Below are positions 21,862-35,067 of a DNA stretch of 64,000 nucleotides, in pieces; the stretch's first letter is position 1, and each line of letters opens with the position of its first letter. Under the pieces are notes generated by a model, which made no database searches, had not been told where the DNA came from, and saw only the letters and a program-made list of their open reading frames with translations. A program made the translations under genes and the position numbers. The stretch is from Isoetes taiwanensis. Its lineage: Eukaryota; Streptophyta; Lycopodiopsida; Isoetales; Isoetaceae. The DNA lies in assembly GCA_021234155.1 (NCBI GenBank), contig JAJEKV010000039.1:1302001-1366000 (forward strand). Reading direction: 5' to 3'.

Positions 21862-24395
21862 AGAAGGAAGAAATATGACCATCATGTTCCCCTCTTCACT
21901 CCCACCCACGATTCACATTTGAATTTTGAGTGTGGCTCCATTACGTTCCCCTTCTCCCCTTTCGCCCTTGATTTAAATTTAGATTTTGAATGTGGACCCC
22001 TTGTGTCCCCCGTTGGCCTTTTCCCGTGATTCAAATTCAAATTCAAATTCAAATTCAATTCCCTCCTCCAAAAAAAAAAAAAAAAGGGGAAAAGTATATG
22101 ACTACCTCTATATGTGGTTGCAGAGCAATGTTTGGCCTTTTACAACAGGGCAATCGGCTCCATTGCTACTTTGTCGACTGCGTCTATCAAGATCTTGTCG
22201 GGTGCCTCCATCTAGGATTTACCATGCCATTGTTATGAATGATCTCATTTACCTGCAAAACAAAAATTAAAATAAAGGTAGCCTTAAACTCTGAAACTTG
22301 ATCTTTGTGGCACAAATTCATCTTCCACCCTGGCTCAAACTTGCGAACACTGCAAATGGGATCTATCTATATAAAGAGCTTGGCCCGTTAGCAGGCATGT
22401 AATTTATATTTACTACTGATGATTATTGAGATTATTCCAAGGTAAATTTTAACGACCCTAAATGTTTTTCTATTCAAATTAAGGTTGGCTAAACCTATGA
22501 AAAACAAAAGTTCTTAGATTTTTTTCTTAGCGAAATTTGATAAAATAAAGCCCTTTAGTTATCTTCCCACTTGGCTAAATGTAAAATTTATATGACATGA
22601 AATTCTGATGTTGGCGAATTTTTCTTGTCCCAGCTACAATGCAACTATTTAACTTCAAACTTTGAGCACTGATTAGTACACGAATGACATTGATTCAATA
22701 TGCTTCTTTTACAAAATGGTTATAAAGTTGTTCAAAGTACAATTTATAAGGAACAAACAATATCGTTTGAAGGAACATGCATGGTTAAGTTGGGGTCAAA
22801 TGCATCCAAATGGTGAATTTGGTGGTGAAGCCCTTTAGGGTCAACAATTGCAAGAAGAGATCACTACTATTTAAAGCTTAAAATGCGCATCATATAACAT
22901 TCTCCATAGCATTTAACCTAAACAACTTATAGATACAAATTCAAAATATGGTTGAGGTAGCTAATGGCAATTCCTAAATGAAAGAGGTCCCTGAATAGAA
23001 TTGGCATGGCTATTTGAATTGACTTTGGTTCCCTTAATCAACTTTAGAGAAGGCGATTTAGTACACCATGCAGGAAACAATCCCGGCTAAACTCTAAGCG
23101 TTCAGAATTTACCCCCTTTTGGAGTGGCTAAATTATACATTTTCTAAAAGAATTGCCTTTATAAATTTTAGCCTCGAAATTTGACTAAAGGTCTAAAAAA
23201 TCGCCATTTGGCGAATTTTAGCCACTCTTTATTACCCTGGATTATTCCAAATGGTCATTACATGAGAAATACATACTATATATGAGAAGTTTATACCAAG
23301 CTCATGTGATATAAGCAAAGGGCAATCAATTTCTGTGAGGGCTTTTGGAAGGAAGTGGAAGGAGCAATTTCTGGGCTGTTTTGCTGGTCAAAGTTTGGAG
23401 CATCATATCTCGGCGAGCCGAGATCCAATTCAGGTAACTTTTACTTTTCTAGAAGGGTTTTCGAATCAGCTTTTAGGATTGGTCTGAACAGGCTGAAATT
23501 TCATCCGTATGGTAGAGTTATGATAGAAATAGTGATGGTGGATCAGAATTGTCTACGCATGTATCTTCTTCTACAGGTTGGTTCTTGGATCTGGAAGCCG
23601 GTCTTTTGAGGCATAGAAAGAATTCTCAGGTGGGTGGTTTCAAGCTTATACCAAGGGATGATTTGTGGCTCTGTGGATTAGTACTAATTATTTTGTGATC
23701 ATATAAAAAGACATGGGTTGATTATGAAATTTATAAGGAATAAATTTGGTTCTATCTTACTGGATACACTGGCTTTGGATGCAAATGTAGGTTTGTAAAC
23801 CTATTAACAAGAGCTACAGTCTTATATAAAATAAGCCATGCAAGTATCTAGTGGCAAATGAGTTTGATTGCAAATTATTGTGGATCATCTCGACAGAATA
23901 TAGAAAGATATCTCTAATGTCGCACCTATAAATGATAAGTAACTAGCATTAAAAAAACACTTCATGTCTATTTCAATCATATATCAATAACGTGTCCAAT
24001 TCCATAGATGTTTCTAAAAGAAAAAAGTATTAGACAAACTAAACATTTTTAATCTAAATCTTGCACAGAATATGGCAAAGTAAAAGAAGTTGTTTTGCAT
24101 TGTCTAAGATATAAGGCCAAAAATTGACTTTTTTCTGATGCTTCTACATCAAGAGATGATACTAAAAAAAGAAGAGTGTACAAGTCAATCTTATTTGCTA
24201 TCAGTAGAATAAAATAACATCTCTTCTTTGAGATTCACTTCTATATTACCTTCAATAACACATTGGATAAGTCTCCCACTAAATGCTACCTTATATTCTA
24301 GGAATCCATACCAGATGCCAATTCAAGACTGATTGAGCATTCAGATACATAACAATAGGCACAATATGATTTTTATAAGTGAAAATGCATCCGAT
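21862..24395. other. no recognisable gene
   Basis: AT-rich. Contains short (ATTCAA)n at 22027-22062 followed by an A-run at 22070-22085. The plus frame 23355-23609 has a phrase (AGCATCATATCTCGGCGAGC at 23399) like those found in plant LTR elements, but no LTR pair was seen. Confidence 0.45.
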
Positions 24396-24400
24396 AGAAA

Positions 24401-24470
24401 TGTCCGTAGCTCAGTAGAGAGCACTTGACTTGCAAAACAATAGGTCCTGAGATTGATACCCATCTTGTCC
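24401..24470 (+). repeat. tRNA-like SINE head (candidate)
   Basis: TAGCTCAGTAGAGAGCA matches a pol III A box, and GAGATTGATACC about 35 bp later is a degenerate B box. The spacing fits a tRNA, but the acceptor arms do not pair, so this is more likely the head of a tRNA-derived SINE than a working tRNA. Its body may run to about 24640, where the LINE is inserted, and resume after 30988. Confidence 0.4.
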
Positions 24471-24635
24471 ATTTGCACAGTTCTAATAAACCACATGAGG
24501 TTTCAACCTTTGATGGTCAATTACGAGCTATATGTGCACCAACCTTTCCATTATATCATGGGCAGTGCCTTTGTGCGGGCTATTACTACTACATAGCAGA
24601 CCCTTATGAGAAGCTTAATTATAGCATGCAAGACT

Positions 24636-24652
24636 GGGTCACTTGGAATATC
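24636..24652. repeat. 17-bp target site duplication (left) of the L1-type LINE
   Basis: GGGTCACTTGGAATATC here is repeated exactly at 30971-30987. The left copy is followed directly by the poly(T) that is the LINE's poly(A) on the minus strand. Confidence 0.95.
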
Positions 24653-25077
24653 TTTTTTTTTTTGTTGAAGGCTATGTATATGTATATTTCTATAGAGAAA
24701 ATGAGTACAAAAGGTTGAGAATGCAAGTAATATAAGTATGCATTCTTTAAGTCCAAAAATATACCAAGGTTTATAGTTCAGAGTTCGGAAATATCCCATA
24801 AAGGTATCATTTTCGCCCTAACCCTCTAGAGATCGAGCAGAAAGAGCAATAGAGACAATTGCATGTCTAGAATTTCGCTAGATTGAATCACCCGGTAAGA
24901 TCTACAGCCTCACAAATCAGCATTCTTCTGAAGTCGAAATTTTTGATGCATGAGCAGTCGCATCGGCATTGATCTCCATGGTATGCCGTCGAATTGGCCC
25001 CGAATTGGTCAAGCCACATAGAATTAATCATGAGATTAATTCGATCCCATTTTATCTTCTTCTGTCCCACCAAGATG

Positions 25078-28000
25078 TTACCTGAAAACCAAAGAAAAGA
25101 TGTGTAAGTTAATTAAACACCTCATTAATCCATTTAATATCAAATTTTGACTGTTCAATGACAGCCTTAGGCCAAACAACCTCCTCATTGAAGATGAGAG
25201 TGTTTCTGCTTTCCACATTCTCCAGAAGAGGATATATATTCTCCAATCTCTGGAATTACTGGGAAACAATATATCAACCAAGGCAGTTTCATAAAGATTT
25301 GGGATATTAAATTCAGAAGCTGCCAGTTCAAGGATCCATTCTGACCAAAGGCATTTCTTAAAAAGGTGATCTTCATCTTCAGGCTCCTGCAAACATCTTT
25401 CACACAAATTAGAAGAAGTCATATTTAATCTTAATCTCTTGGAATTAGTGGCCAGAGCTTTGTGCCAGAGCTGCCAGATAAAAGATTTGATCTTAGGATT
25501 GATTGGAGAATTCCACATAAATCTCAAACTATCATAACACCTGTCAACAGAAACATCCCATTTAGTATGTAAAGAAAGGGTATAACTTCTTGTCAGAAAC
25601 TTGTAGATCAGGCTGACTTTATAGGAATTTTTCCCTTTGTGATGCCACTGGATCTCTTCATTATGCCAAATACCCTGGCATAAGCACGCTTTGATAGCAT
25701 TATATAATCTTTCATTCTCCTCATCCAAATCAGCCAGCACAGATTCATGAAACTCAATAAAACCAAGATCATTAAAAAGGTGAGAAATATGAGTGATATC
25801 CCTATCTGACCATTTTCTACATTGAGAAGGAAAATTCATGGCTAAGCACATGTTGGGATTATTTAGAATCAGAGAAGGGTTCCAGAAAATAGATTGGTCT
25901 TTGGACAACCCTTCTTTCTAGTCATACATCTTATAAACTACTTTCCATGCCTTGATCCACTTTTTGATGATGCCAGGAGTATTGTTTGGAACCTTAAAGT
26001 CAAAGAAGAGACTGTCAGGCAATTGCATTTTGACATTCCTCCACCAAAAGGCTTGCATCTAGATAAATAGTATCTAACAAGGCAAGACACAGGATGATTG
26101 ATCTTGTTGAAACCAGCTCTGTAAATATACTTAGCTGCCAAGGCCATACTCTGCTTCTCAATGTCAATAATTCCCAATCCACCATTTTTCTTTTTCTTCA
26201 TACATTCCTTCATAGCCACAGGAATCCAAGTTCTATTAGTTCCCCCACTAGCAATAAACCTGCCAAGAATGCTCTGGAGTTTGGAAGTGACTTTCTTAGG
26301 GGCTAAAAGAATTGAGGATTGATAAACATGAGGAGAAGAAATGACTGAGTTAGCCAAGATAGCTCTGCCATTCTTGGAGAGAAATTTAATATTGATTAGA
26401 TCAGCTTTCCTATTAAATTTTTCGATAATATCCCCCCACAACTCACTGGCATTACTTCCCTAAAATTTTAGATTTAGTAATAGGGGAGATATACTCACAG
26501 CCGAGATTTTGAGCATAATTCTGCCCTGTTACCTGATTGTATGCTATCAATTTTGACTTGGTAGGGTTAATCTTACATCGAGATATGTTGCCAAAATCTT
26601 GAAGCAGCTCATGAGTGTTGATGATTGAAGCCTCCTCCATCTTGATAAATAGAAAGGTGTCATCTGCAAAATGAGCATTAAGAAATACCTGTTTGTCTGG
26701 TAGCTTCAAGCCTTTAATTCTGCCATCATTTTCAGATTTCTGGAGAGCACTACTTAAGGCTTCCATTACTATGAGGAAGAGGAAAGGAGCCAAGGGACAG
26801 CCTTGCTTCACACCCCTTTTGATCTCAAAGAATGGGCTACATTCCCCATTGATTAGAACAGAGGATCTAGAGTTTTTGAGGATAGCCAAAAAGATACTGG
26901 TAACTTCATGAGAAAATCCCATTTTGTGACAACACTTGATCAAAAATCTCCAAGAGACAGTGTCAAAAGCTTTAGTGATGTCCAATTTAAGGAGGCCAAT
27001 GTCTTGCTTAGTCTCTTTAGCCCAGTTCATACCAATATTGGCTATCACCACATTGTCCAAGATAAATCTATCTTTTAGATAGGCTGATTGATTGTTCGAG
27101 ATGACAATGTTAAGAATCAGTTTCAACCTGGAGGCTATAGTAGCAGAAATAATCTTGTAAATAACATTGGTGAGGGAAATTGGCATGTAGTTAGAAAAGG
27201 TGTTTGGCTCCTCAACCTTGGGAATAAGGGTAATGAGGCTAGTATTAATTCTGCAATCCAAGGACCTGAGCATCAGAAACTCATTACACAGATTAGTAAT
27301 ATTAGAGCCAATAATACCCCAAGTTTTTTTGAAAAATTCAGCAGGTAAGCCATCAGGCCCTGGGGTCTTACCATTTTCCATGCCTGAGACATTTTCGAAA
27401 AGTTCCTCATTGGTAAAAGGAGCTTTCAAAGTGTCATTATGAATATCTTGAATAACACTCTGCATGTGAGTGAAATTGTTTCAACTTCAGAAGAGTCAAG
27501 GTTAGTACCCATAATCTTAATAAAATGATTGGAGGCAGCTTCTTTAAGATCTATGTCCTCAAGAAGAGTCATACCATCAGCTTGGATACTGTAAATGTGA
27601 TTTTTTCTAGTTTTACTTTTAGCCTTGATAAAGAAATATTTAGAGTTGCACCTTTCATCCTCTTTAAGCTCCCTTATTTTGGCTTTAAGCTGCCATCCCT
27701 TAGCAATCTTAATTTCCTCCTTCTCAATCTTAATTTTGATCTCCTCTTGCTGATTAGAGGGGGAGGATTGAAGCTCAACTCTTAAATCATCTAAGTACTG
27801 CTTACTTTGAGAGTGGATCTGCTTGCCCCAAATCTTGAGCCAGTTCTTAATACTCTTAGAGGTCTGAACCCACCAATTCATCCATCCCAGCTGATTACTA
27901 GGTATAGGAATTTTGCTATAGATATGCTCAAAATCTTTAAGAAAGCTATCATGCTGGAGCAGGGAAACATTCATCTTAAAGAAGGAGTTTCTCTTAATGC

Positions 28001-28743
28001 CATGAGGATTACCATTAATTTGAAGGAGCTGTGGCAAATGATCAGAAATGGTGAAGCCATTAAGATTGGAGACTCTATCACAACTATGCCAAAAGTTCTC
28101 ACTAACATAGAATCTATCATGAAGACAAAGAATAGGATCATCAATTCTATGATTGGACCAACTATAAGAATTAGGCTGAGTTCTAGCAAGCTTGAGGTCG
28201 TGACTGAACAAAAGGTGACTCCAAGAGTTGGCCTCTTGATTGGTGAGAGGTCTGAAGTTGGTACTCCTCATAAAATCATGAGTGACCATATTAAAGTCAC
28301 CAGCCATAATGCAATTCTCATAAGGGATTCTGTCCAGACTGTTCCTAATACAGTTCCACAAAGAACTTTCTCCAGGTTGGTGCTGAGCATAAATGTTAAC
28401 AAAGGCAAATTTCTTGAAATTAATGTCTCCGTGGAGAATCTGCCATCTGCCACAACTAGCATTCATCATCTGAATATTAGAAATATTTAGGCTTTCTCTC
28501 CAAGCTATAGAAATCCCTGCAGAAGAGTTGTTAGCTCTAATAGCCCAAACTTTAAAATTAGAAGACAAAGAATAAGAAATTAGTTTTTCAAAGTCATCAT
28601 CATGAAGCTTGTGCTCCTGAAAGAAAAACATGTCAGCTTTTATAGCATTTTATAGCAGAAAGACAAACCTTTAATCTATCCCTTTTCACATTAGAATTAA
28701 TGCCTTGGAGATTCCAAGACACACATCTAAGGTTAATATCCAT
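25078..28743 (-). pseudogene. LINE ORF2: endonuclease - reverse transcriptase - zinc region, broken
   Basis: The ATG at 28743-28741 begins MDINLRCVSWNLQGINSN, the start of an apurinic-type endonuclease. A 10-bp tandem duplication (28638-28657) then shifts the frame; the endonuclease continues at 28631 (FFFQEHKL, NIYAQHQP, CIMAGDFNMV, HDRFYVSENFW, FTISDHLPQL). A second shift near 27470 leads to the RT frame 27465-26452 (KTPGPDGLPAEFFKKTWG, LITLIPKVEEP, LKLDITKAFDTVSW, RGVKQGCPLAPFLF and catalytic FADD in AHFADDTFLF; F before ADD is normal for plant L1). Another shift near 26452 and stops near 25925 separate the thumb (26441-25938) and the C-terminal part (25908-25078), which has NPKIKSFIWQLWHKALAT and a C-C-H-C zinc region (LCERC ... 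EDEDHLFKKC). No RNase H was recognised. Confidence 0.9.
28638..28657. repeat. 10-bp tandem duplication that breaks the LINE endonuclease
   Basis: TTTTATAGCA occurs twice in a row. The two endonuclease frames on either side are offset by exactly the amount one extra 10-bp copy would add. Confidence 0.85.
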
Positions 28744-30622
28744 AAAAATTGGTTTTTTTAGAGATCCTTGAGCTTCTTCTAGATGGCTCAGGGGTCTGTC
28801 TTCTGCTATTTTTCTTTTTTCTGTGATAGGAGACAATCTGCCAAGGATTTAGCTCTTCTTCTCTTTCCAAATCCTTATCAAATTGAATGATATATTCCAA
28901 ATAAGCTTGCTCAGATAAGCCAGTCTGATCACTGTCATAAGAGTCATCTTCATAGATTTTTGAATGTTGACTCTGATTGCTTGAATCCGAGATGTCCTTT
29001 TCTTCAATGATTTCTTCAATGGTAACATTACTATTAATCTTCTTGCTGCTCATCTGATCATTCCAGGGAATGGATAATTGGGCTGGTACTATTACCTTCA
29101 CCACTTTATCATTCTCTTTGCTGCATTCACCTTTCTCAAAAGTGTCCTCTTTTTTCAGATCCTTTTTGGGGACCCATTCTTTCCTTCCTTGAGTTTGATA
29201 CATAGGAGCTTTTCCCTTAATAGTTTGATTATCCTTTTTAGGCTCAAGAATGGGGATTTTAGAGTAGCTTATTTTAATATCAAGGAAGGTGTCCTCATCA
29301 ATTCTTGAACCAATATATTTCTCCCAGTTGGAATTTATTTCCTTCATTATGCATATAGAAGGAAAATCAGTTTGGGGAATAGAAATATGAATAACTTCAC
29401 CCAAACACTCACCAATTGCCTTAATATGATTATTGGTCCAAAACAATGGAGGCAAATTCGGACAGGAAACCCAAGTGGTGGTGGCAATGGATGAGAAATT
29501 ACCTGGGATATAGAGAGGATTCCATTTCATAATGTAGGTAGGACAATTAGCAATAGAAGAGATTTTTCTGGTTAGAATATACTTCATGTGATTGCTGTCC
29601 CTGCAAATAATCTAAAAGGTTCTGGAATCCATCTTTAAGATAGAAAGAATTGGAATGTTTACATTGTTATTGATCCAATTTTTTACTTCATATATTTGAG
29701 GACAGTTCTTAGGAAAGTGAACTAAGATACCATGAGATGAATACTTCACATAAGCTTATTTATCTTGGATTGCAAAAAGATCCACAACAGAGCCTTTTGC
29801 AAAATCCTTATCATCCATATTATTGAAAGGACACTTCCCATTAGTAGAATTAAGAAGAACATTTTTAAAAGAGGGAAGCGCACCATTTATCTTGTCATAT
29901 TTGCCCAAGGTAGGGATCTTTGACTTGAGTTTGGTATCTGAGATCTTTGTTGACTGCTTGTCCAAGTTGAGGTTGACAATCTTTAAGCAGTTTGGAAGCA
30001 GCAGCTAAGAGAGAGAGGTCTTCTTCAAATTTTTCCTTGAACCTTATGATTTCGTGATCATCTGTTGCCTCCCAAACTCGAACCAGGCGAAATGAGGCTT
30101 TAGAATTCCATCCCAATAGTTCAAGATCTTCTGCCAAATCTTTAGTTGATTGCAGCAGCTCGACATACTTTTCTTGAAAGCTTGGTTTTTCAGACTGCAG
30201 CAATCTTCCTTAGAGTGTCCCGATTTAATTCTGATCATTTGATAAAGGAGAAGATCAAGTTCTTGGAGTTTCTTGATCATGTTCCAGACAAGATCTCGAT
30301 CACTGGCTTTTTCCTCAGCATATTGGTTCTCCAGCCTTACGATTTCTTCTTGGCAAGCAACAATAAGACCTTCTTTCTTAATTCCCATGCATTCTACTGC
30401 AGCTTTTTGTTGATCCCTGATAATATCAAAAGAGACCGTGAGTTCCTTCATTTTTATCCATGCAGGGTCGCCTTCTTTTTCCATTGTGAGAATAATCTTC
30501 CAATCTTTGTTGTCTTGGTCCAAGGTTTTGTGATCATCTGCATCCTCCCATCTACTTTGGCGAGAGGACTCGCCTTTGAAAGCAGTCTTTTTAGGCCTCA
30601 TTTTGAAGAACAAGAAGCTCAA
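28733..30622 (-). pseudogene. LINE ORF1 (RNA-binding, DUF4283-like), broken
   Basis: Starts about 30622 or at the next ATG near 30601 (MRPKKTAFKGES). The first frame (30622-30044) is charged and helical; the frame then shifts (30203-29895, 29965-29756) and continues at 29587-28733. The last part has VSCPNLPPLFWTNNHIKAIG, the pattern of the DUF4283 domain in gag-like ORF1 proteins of plant L1 elements, then a Lys/Glu/Ser-rich tail. No zinc knuckle is seen. The stop overlaps the ORF2 start by 11 bases (28733-28743). Several frameshifts make it non-functional. Confidence 0.75.
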
Positions 30623-30970
30623 TTCCGGGGCCTAAACAGAGTTCTTGACAAGAATGGAGGTCGAGAATACTGCAACACAACTTGAGAACCCGAGGCTTAG
30701 ATTCTAGCACCAACAGGTGCTCCAAGAAACTGTGGTTTCTCACTACCGTTTCAAGAAAGCCTATGGAATTGAGCTCTTGAATGAGACGTTTTCCCTCCTC
30801 TGAGAAGGAAATCACGCACAAGATGTCTGTTTCATGGCAAGATCGAAATTTGAAGAATCCTACTGTGGTTCTACTGCTTCTAGCCTGCGCTACTCTAATG
30901 ATTAAATTGGCCTGAGGTGACATGTTAGAGCCAGGGATCAAGCTTTGGAGAATAGCAGAGGTGGCCTCTC

Positions 30971-30987
30971 GGGTCACTTGGAATATC
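30971..30987. repeat. 17-bp target site duplication (right) of the LINE
   Basis: Exact second copy of GGGTCACTTGGAATATC, marking the LINE 5' end. Confidence 0.95.
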
Positions 30988-31039
30988 ATTTTCTAAAAGT
31001 TGTTGCAGACAAAAGGTCAGTTAAAGTTAAAATAGGTGC

Positions 31040-31123
31040 ATACATATACAAACACCTCTTAAAACCTTTTTCTACGAGAAGATACATATACAAACACTTC
31101 TTAAAACCTTTCTCTACGAGAAG
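31040..31123. repeat. 42-bp tandem duplication
   Basis: Two adjacent copies starting ATACATATACAAACAC (31040-31081, 31082-31123), two or three mismatches. Confidence 0.85.
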
Positions 31124-31129
31124 CTCTGT

Positions 31130-34100
31130 TATGGCATAGGCATGTTGAAGTCAGTGCATAATACATCTTAAAAAAAATTATCTACAAGTACACAAGGACT
31201 CGTGCATCTGCCCATTTAAAATTCATATACATGGCCATTGAGCCCATGTCAAAAAGCACAGATGCATGTTTGCTTATCTTATCATGTAAACTGATGGTGG
31301 CAGTGAGAGCCATTGCTTGCAAAAGGACCTTGCCAGAGCTTTTCTGAAAAAGAAAATTGGACAGACTAATCTGTTCAAAGATAGCCAAGGATGCTTTGAG
31401 AAAAGAAAGGCATAGGACTGGCTATGAATGGCCTCTATTTGGGCTTCACATCATCATTATAAGAGATTAAGGGAAGAATTGTTATTGCTCCATTCTTTTG
31501 ACCATAATTCTTATCAAAGAGCCCAGGCTTTGTAATATCGTCAAAGCACAATTCTAAGTTAAATAATCTTACCATCACAAATTGCTTAAAAAATGCACTT
31601 CATCAGATCCATGCTTTTCAACATTTGTGATATTTTTTTACCGGAATAAAAATATGTCAGTTCAGTACTCTTACATATCCAATAGTAAAAGAAAAAACAT
31701 CTAGTCTAATGACCTCATCCATACTTGTTCCACCTCAGCCATGCTGCATCCAAATGTAAAAACATTTTTGTAGCGACAAATCTAGCAATAAACGTTTTCC
31801 TGTTATTTCTTAAATAATATACCTTAACTAATTTCATGCTTAACTCATGCAACAGAGCAGTAATAAAAGGCATATACCATAGGTGGCCTGCCCCGGCCAA
31901 AGAGTTCCTAGACATGAATAAATGATGCTTATAAAAACAACAACAGGGACAGAAATGAGATGGACAAATGACAAAGAGCAGAAGAGAGTATGAAAAATTC
32001 TTATTTTATCTCAGTTATTTCAAGCAAAGAAAGCATTGCTTGAAGCACAACCAATGGCTTTGAAAACCCTGTGGGGCTCTTTCTATATCTAACAAGCACG
32101 CACATAAGAAGCATTAGCAGGAGAAAACAGAATGATATGAAGATAATCATGAAGCAAGAACCTTGGATTGGTAGCCTGGAGGATTGAGAGTTTCTAGGAT
32201 TGCGATACAGTAGCAAATTTAAAAGATGAGCAAGCACAAACCGATCTGGTCCACCTGATCTTGGAAAAAGGATTTACATGCACCAGACATGTCCAGAACC
32301 TAAGAATCTTGCATACCCCTAAAGGTGAAAAACTATATTAAACCGTCCTAAGTCACTCCACTGCTATGTGTGAATAACCAAAGGATTGGTGGAATAAAAG
32401 TTATAGAGCTATTTAAATCCAAGTTTGACAGATATTGGGGTTCTAGGCCATCCAATTGAAAATTAAATGTAATGTAAAAAGATCTATGTAAAATAGAAGA
32501 CAAACCCATGTCTACCAAGCCCAGAGCAAAGGTATACTGTCTTGGAAAAATCTAGAGGCTGACCGTCGGTGGTGGTACAGTTTTTCTAACAAATCCGACA
32601 AGAAACTTCTTCAACTTGGTTCTTCCGATTCTTAGTGGCATAAAATTTCGACAAATTTCTATACAAATAAAAGAAAATAAAACTACCATAAACAAGCAAG
32701 AAAAGGCTCGTAAGAAAAACTCACAGGTGGTTGACATGATACAGCACAATCTGGTCTTCAAATCATCTTTACTTACTTAGTTCATTTTCTGTGTTCTCAT
32801 TTGGCTCAGCCACATCAATCCTGGACTATATTCATCAGCCGACTCTTCATCTACAGGATGAATCTAGGTCTATAAAAGTTTGCTTACTATAAATATGCCT
32901 ATGCACACTTGAAAACCCGAGAATTAGGGCTGGATTGGTTTTCTAAGGGGAAGAATAGGAAGTTCGGGCTATATTTGTGGATTGAAACTATCTCCACAAT
33001 GGCAAGGTCTTATCTTCTAAATCTTTTCTGCTATGGCCACTTCGGATTGCTGCTTCAGGTTGCCCGCTTCGCTTAAAACTTCCCCTAATTTTCTGGGGTT
33101 TATTAAAATTCTGGAATGATTTCCTCTAGAGCAAACCATAAAAAAAGGCAGAAAAACAGACCAGCTTACAAACAGAAAGCAAGGATTAGAATATTAACAG
33201 AAAGCAAGGATTAGAACACTGCCAAAAAGCATATGCAAATCCATCAGTTCTCTGAGACGGCAGATAAGGCTATAACGACAATACAAGGCCGGGCTTTTTG
33301 GAAAAAATGCAACTCCTTCCTTGTAGGCACAGCTCAAGGTGTGTTGTGGCTCCTCCCATCTCCGTGTTATTTGTTGGGGGCTTTTCTAATTTTCGTGACC
33401 CTAGATTTTAAAACAAAAAAATCTAATGGTAGATACATATGACACCTCATATTTGGCTGAGTTGGAGGTGCCACATGGATAGCCTAGAATCGTAAGAAAG
33501 ATTGTAGGCTTGGTTGGGCTGGCATGCTAAAAATTTATCCTAAGGCCGGATTTCCACCTTTTCCTTTCTTAGGGTGCACCCACCTGGTTGGGAAACTTTT
33601 TTGCCATTATATGACAAGTTTCTTGCTAAATCTAGCCCAGCCTACTAGCTACATACTTCCCTTCCATTCTTAATGGAAAATAAAAAAAAAACTAACTATT
33701 TTTACCTGAAAATTTTGTTTGTTGTTTCCAAACTATTCTGTGAAATTTCAATTCTAGACAGCAGGTTACAAGGTTTCATCGAAATTTCTCCAACCAAGGC
33801 ATCCACAATTAAGTTAGGTTTAGTTAGAGTTTCTAATTCCTATCACTCGCACCAATAGTCAAGTTAGTATTATTATAGTTATTAGCACTGTTAACCTTTT
33901 TGGGTAGTCTCAAAGGCAAACCCTAGGTATTGTGTATGAGGTAATTGGATATTCAAAGGAATATTTCATTTTGATGCTGGATGTATGGCCCATTGCAGAT
34001 GTGTGGCTGTAATTGTCACTTTACTAAAAGTAGCAGTGATAAAGCAGAAATTTCCTGTACACCATGTTTCATACTAAACTAAGAGCGCATATTGTTAGTC

Positions 34101-35060
34101 GTGGCAATATCATTTGTTTGCATGTAATTTGTGGAAGTAATTTGAATAAGATATGTGGAGCTTGAATAGGTCAACGTTGTTGGGCATCGTGGTCTGATAT
34201 TGGAAGAGACATGGCTCAAAATCTTAGGTATAGTGAATTTGCTCTGTTTGGTCTCCCAAAATCATCAAAGGATTTGAGTATGCATTTTAAGTTCTTTATA
34301 TTGAGGTCTTCATACATGGTCTGTGACAGTGGTCAAGAGTCTATCAGCAAAAGCACCATTATTATAACCAAAAAGCTTTCAGTTATGAGTTGCATTTGCC
34401 AAAGAGATTAAGGGTATAGAAGCAATGATTGCAAAAGATACTACACATGTCCATGATTTTGTTTACAAAGGCATAAAAAAGTAAAATGTTGTAAGCCTGT
34501 GCTTATGTTGTCTTAAGGCTGCAACTAATTCAAAAGACCGCAATGTTTCTTAATATTTGCAAGGACAGCTGCGTTCTTGCTAGCAGGATTTGTGGGCGCT
34601 TTGCAACAATATAATTTTTGGGTCATTTCTGATTTACTCATCACAGGAGGTGCAAGGATTCTGTAATAGTACTCATACAATTCAAATATTTTCTTTCTAT
34701 TGCATGCATTTCAGGTGGGCTTTTTATAGTTCCTTCTCTGCACCTTTTTTAACTGGAAACAATAAAAAAATCCTTTCAGAGTATGTACAAAAATATGTAA
34801 CAAAGTTGACTATACGTTTACACCATATGCACAAACAGAGTATGTACAAAAATATGTAACAAAGTTGACTATACGTTTACACCATATGCACAAACGTTTA
34901 CTACTCTTGAATATATTGAAATATTTTATGGATATACGTGCAAAGGAATGGATGGAATACATTTAAAGGGGTTTTCTCTTATGAAGAATAGTAAATAAGG
35001 GTTTTTTACATGATCCTAACTTCGCATATGGTTATATAAGGTGACTTTCTAGGCGCACAT
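31130..35060. other. no recognisable gene
   Basis: AT-rich non-coding sequence with chance frames only. A two-copy repeat of AACAGAAAGCAAGGATTAGA lies at about 33170-33219. Confidence 0.5.
34777..34894. repeat. 59-bp perfect tandem duplication
   Basis: Copies at 34777-34835 and 34836-34894 are identical by eye, suggesting a recent event. Confidence 0.9.
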
Positions 35061-35067
35061 GCGCCTT

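Larger units (their letters stand above)
24653..30970 (-). mobile_element. L1-type LINE, complete length
   Basis: A 6.3-kb non-LTR retrotransposon bounded by a perfect 17-bp target duplication (24636-24652 and 30971-30987). On the minus strand it has a 5' region (30970-30623), ORF1, an 11-base ORF1/ORF2 overlap, ORF2 with endonuclease, reverse transcriptase and zinc-binding region, a 3' region of about 0.4 kb and a poly(A) of 11. The perfect duplication suggests insertion is not very old, yet both ORFs are broken. The insertion interrupts a SINE-like or unique sequence. Confidence 0.93.

Noticed and set aside
23355-23609. 84-codon plus frame (MEGAISGLFCWSKFGASYLG)
   Set aside because: Looks like non-coding LTR-type sequence; no repeat partner in the window.
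30591-30989. 132-codon minus frame at the LINE 5' end
   Set aside because: It crosses the target duplication into flanking DNA and has no domain; taken as LINE 5' untranslated sequence.
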